This document shows, piece by piece, positions 61,727 to 64,000 of a stretch of DNA of 64,000 nt (position 1 is the first letter of the stretch; every line of letters starts with the position of its first letter). The stretch spans positions 39,118,602 through 39,182,601 of the forward strand of contig NC_134850.1 of assembly GCF_965363235.1 (NCBI RefSeq), written 5' to 3'. This DNA is from Mytilus galloprovincialis. Lineage: Eukaryota; Mollusca; Bivalvia; Mytilida; Mytilidae. Position numbers and translations under genes: made by a program. The notes under the pieces were generated by a model. The model was not told where the DNA came from and ran no database searches. It was given only the letters and a program-made list of their open reading frames with translations.

Positions 61727-62329
61727 GCAATAAATGTGTACCGATAATTTATCAGGTTAGTTTTCGAATTTTCCTTCTTAAAAAGTAGGCTAAGGATAAG
61801 AACGTAAATACTGATCGACGTTTTGGCTTAGAATAAAAACTACTATTGTTAAAGGTATCAGGCCTACGAGTATTTAATTATATAGGCAAGAAGAAAGTTT
61901 ATTCTTATTCCAGCTTATCAGAAGCGTTTACATAGTCAATTCAGATACGAAGTCGAAAAACATACTAAACCAAAATTTCAAAAAGTCGTGCAAAATTGAC
62001 AGTATCTTTGATTGTATGTCAATACAAAAGTGCTGTCCACTTTGTGGATTATTCCCTCAGTGCGAGGGGGTTGGTTAATGTCTACGTGCGATTTCTTGAT
62101 GGGGAAATTATTAAAGATATCAATCGTACAATTTGTGACCACAGACGAGACAACAGAGTAAACTTCTCATATTTTGCAAGCAAAAATCCGTCATGAAAAT
62201 CCACACTCATTCAGAATATCAGACATGTGATGACACAAGCGGTAAAATAACAGGTTAAACAGCTTTTCCGGTTTGTTTTAATACTGTGGTAGAATGTCTC
62301 TATTGAGCGAAAACACAGATATACAATAT

Positions 62330-62690
62330 CTGTTCTTAAAGGCAATGGTAGTATACCGGTGTTTAAAAAATCATAAATCGATTGAGAGAAAACAAATCCG
62401 GGTAACATTTTAGAATCGAGGGAAACACACCAACTATAAGAGGAAATTAATGATTAACAGAAACACTGAATCGCAACAAAAACAAACGCCATGACAGATT
62501 TCTCATGATACATAGAAACGAACTATTTTATAACAAATGCCATATTCCTGACGTGTTACAGGATATTTTAAGAAAAATTGCTGAGTTGAATCTGGTTTGA
62601 TTGCTAGCCAAAGCTTATATGACAATGTTAACAAATATCGCTATAAATGACAACACTACGTGACAGAAATACAGCACAAACACACACAAG
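62330..62690 (-). repeat. Foldback-family repeat, reverse orientation
   Basis: AAAGGCAATGGTAGTATACC, AAATCGATTGAGAGAAAACA, TTAACAGAAACACTGAATCG, AATGCCATATTCCTGACGTG and CACTACGTGACAGAAATACA. It is uninterrupted across the site where the 51935-53290 copy carries its nested insertion. Confidence 0.7.
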
Positions 62691-62849
62691 AACACTCATT
62701 TAAGAAAAACGCACAAACAAATAGTCTACTCAACATGCAAAACCGCAGAACAGCAACCAACATCTTCCATAAACATCAGACACCTCAGGACATCACACAC
62801 AGTGTAAAACGATTCGTTATTGTGATTTAAATCTTATGTAGTGTCAATT

Positions 62850-63530
62850 TCAGTCGTTCACCCGGAAACCTCTGTTTGACCATTTTCGTGTAATTAAATC
62901 CGATAGTATGAGAATTCACGATCGTAACGTTTCAATTGAGATATGTGAATACCACAAGTTAGGGCAATGGGTATGTAACTGATAAGAAATGGGAAGTTCA
63001 CAATTGGAAAGACGGAATCGTCACATTTGTCTTAGATTCTTGTTAAAAGTCGTCCATCTGTGACAATGCAGAGAAAAAATATTCTTGTGTCAAAAGTATT
63101 CTCTTTCTCAAGTATACTGGTATATGTGAGATGCAAGTATTAACTGAAGTTGTGTGTTATGAAGTGACAGGACATCATCAGTATATCTCAAAGTCAAATT
63201 AAAGACCTTTGAAAAATTTGTTTGTCTTTTAAAAGGTTCAGTACGAACTCTCCTTCCTATGATTTCTAAAAATAAGTCGGTCAGCAAAGGTGAAATAATG
63301 AGTGACTATGGGAGAACCGACTGTCATTACACATAAAATATATCTTCTCCGCTGTATTTGTTTTTGGAATCAATGCGGTTTTGCAGAACATCAGATTTTT
63401 ATGAGCTTAAACAATGATTTTGCATGTACAATTCCCATTTTTGTTGGAAAGGCTCTGTTTAATTAGGCACTGAATCCGACTATTTAATTGCGCATCGGGA
63501 ATAGCACAGTAAAGTAGACAAATCGAAACC
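62850..63530 (-). pseudogene. Decayed Penelope-like RT, reverse strand
   Basis: Reading the - strand from 63530 down in shifting frames gives FDLSTL (motif A, 63510-63529), then SKNKYSGEDI, then after a gap VGSPIVTHY, LFLEIIGRRVRTEPFKRQTN, RYTDDVLSL (catalytic YTDD, 63174-63185) and IVNFPFLISYIP with GIHISQLKRY (~62910-63005). These follow the order of the intact copy (FDFSTL, GIPMGT, YLDD, IVNYPFL, GVYISQLVRF). Multiple frameshifts, stops and an internal deletion make it non-functional. Its wording differs enough to be a different subfamily. Confidence 0.78.
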
Positions 63531-64000
63531 TTTTTTCTTAACTCCAAAACTTAAAGAAAGTAATTGACGATTTTGAAGATGATGTTTATATTTTTTAGAA
63601 ATGCAAATCTGATCGACAACTCTAGTTGAATATACTCTATCACACTATTACTTAAGTGTATGTACATAGTGTAAAGTCAAAAGATTTCGATATTACTTTT
63701 TTATGATTATAATAATGCACAGAAGAACGGACTTCGAATTTTGGAGAACTTCCTATTTTGGGAATGATATGCTGTTAAATATTGGATATCAGTTTTGCTG
63801 TGAATTCCGAGTTCTTTTGATAGACATTCCAAATAACGGTTTTTGCATCCATATACAATATGTGTTGGAAATCACGAACACGAGAGAACATTCAAAACGC
63901 AGAAGTCAATAGAAACTTATTTGATAAAACAATTGTTAGCTGAATATATCCGCTATATAATTGTTATCTGTTTATCTATTAAAACAATATAACGTATATA

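Overview
This window is eukaryotic. Genes are split into exons with GT-AG introns, intergenic DNA is AT-rich and long, and there is no operon structure. The repeat families (hairpin-headed repeats beginning AGCTCAC, GTCGAGC or ATGCCCC, Penelope-like retroelement tails, foldback elements) are ones I recognise from marine bivalve genomes. A mytilid mussel is the most likely source; this is inference from memory, not a database result.

Three host genes could be rebuilt by hand with consistent splice phases. (1) 635-7731, + strand: the last ten exons of an armadillo-repeat protein whose 5' part lies outside the window. (2) 14595-18987, - strand: a complete four-exon ICMT gene (isoprenylcysteine carboxyl methyltransferase, 285 aa). 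(3) 25836-38655, - strand: a complete six-exon, 533-aa single-pass membrane protein with a short signal peptide, a C-type-lectin-like domain, a cysteine-rich region and a long basic cytoplasmic tail. Genes 1 and 2 converge. Genes 2 and 3 are in tandem on the - strand.

The other half (38.7-64 kb) has no recognised host gene. It holds a Penelope-like reverse transcriptase copy at 48859-50763, interrupted by one TGA, with its 3' tail to 51404. Six truncated copies of that tail are spread through the window, and two decayed relatives of the RT lie at 56253-56480 and 62850-63530.

Much of the non-coding DNA is structured repeat: five hairpin-headed families around gene 1, all in its sense orientation; a roughly 147-bp tandem array family carrying nuclear-receptor-like half-sites; and several inverted-repeat (MITE-like) elements, including one whose ends are arrays of a 16-bp motif and one built around a perfect GTCCGGCTAGCCGGAC palindrome. 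The most interesting material is in these repeats and in the lectin-like receptor's tail.
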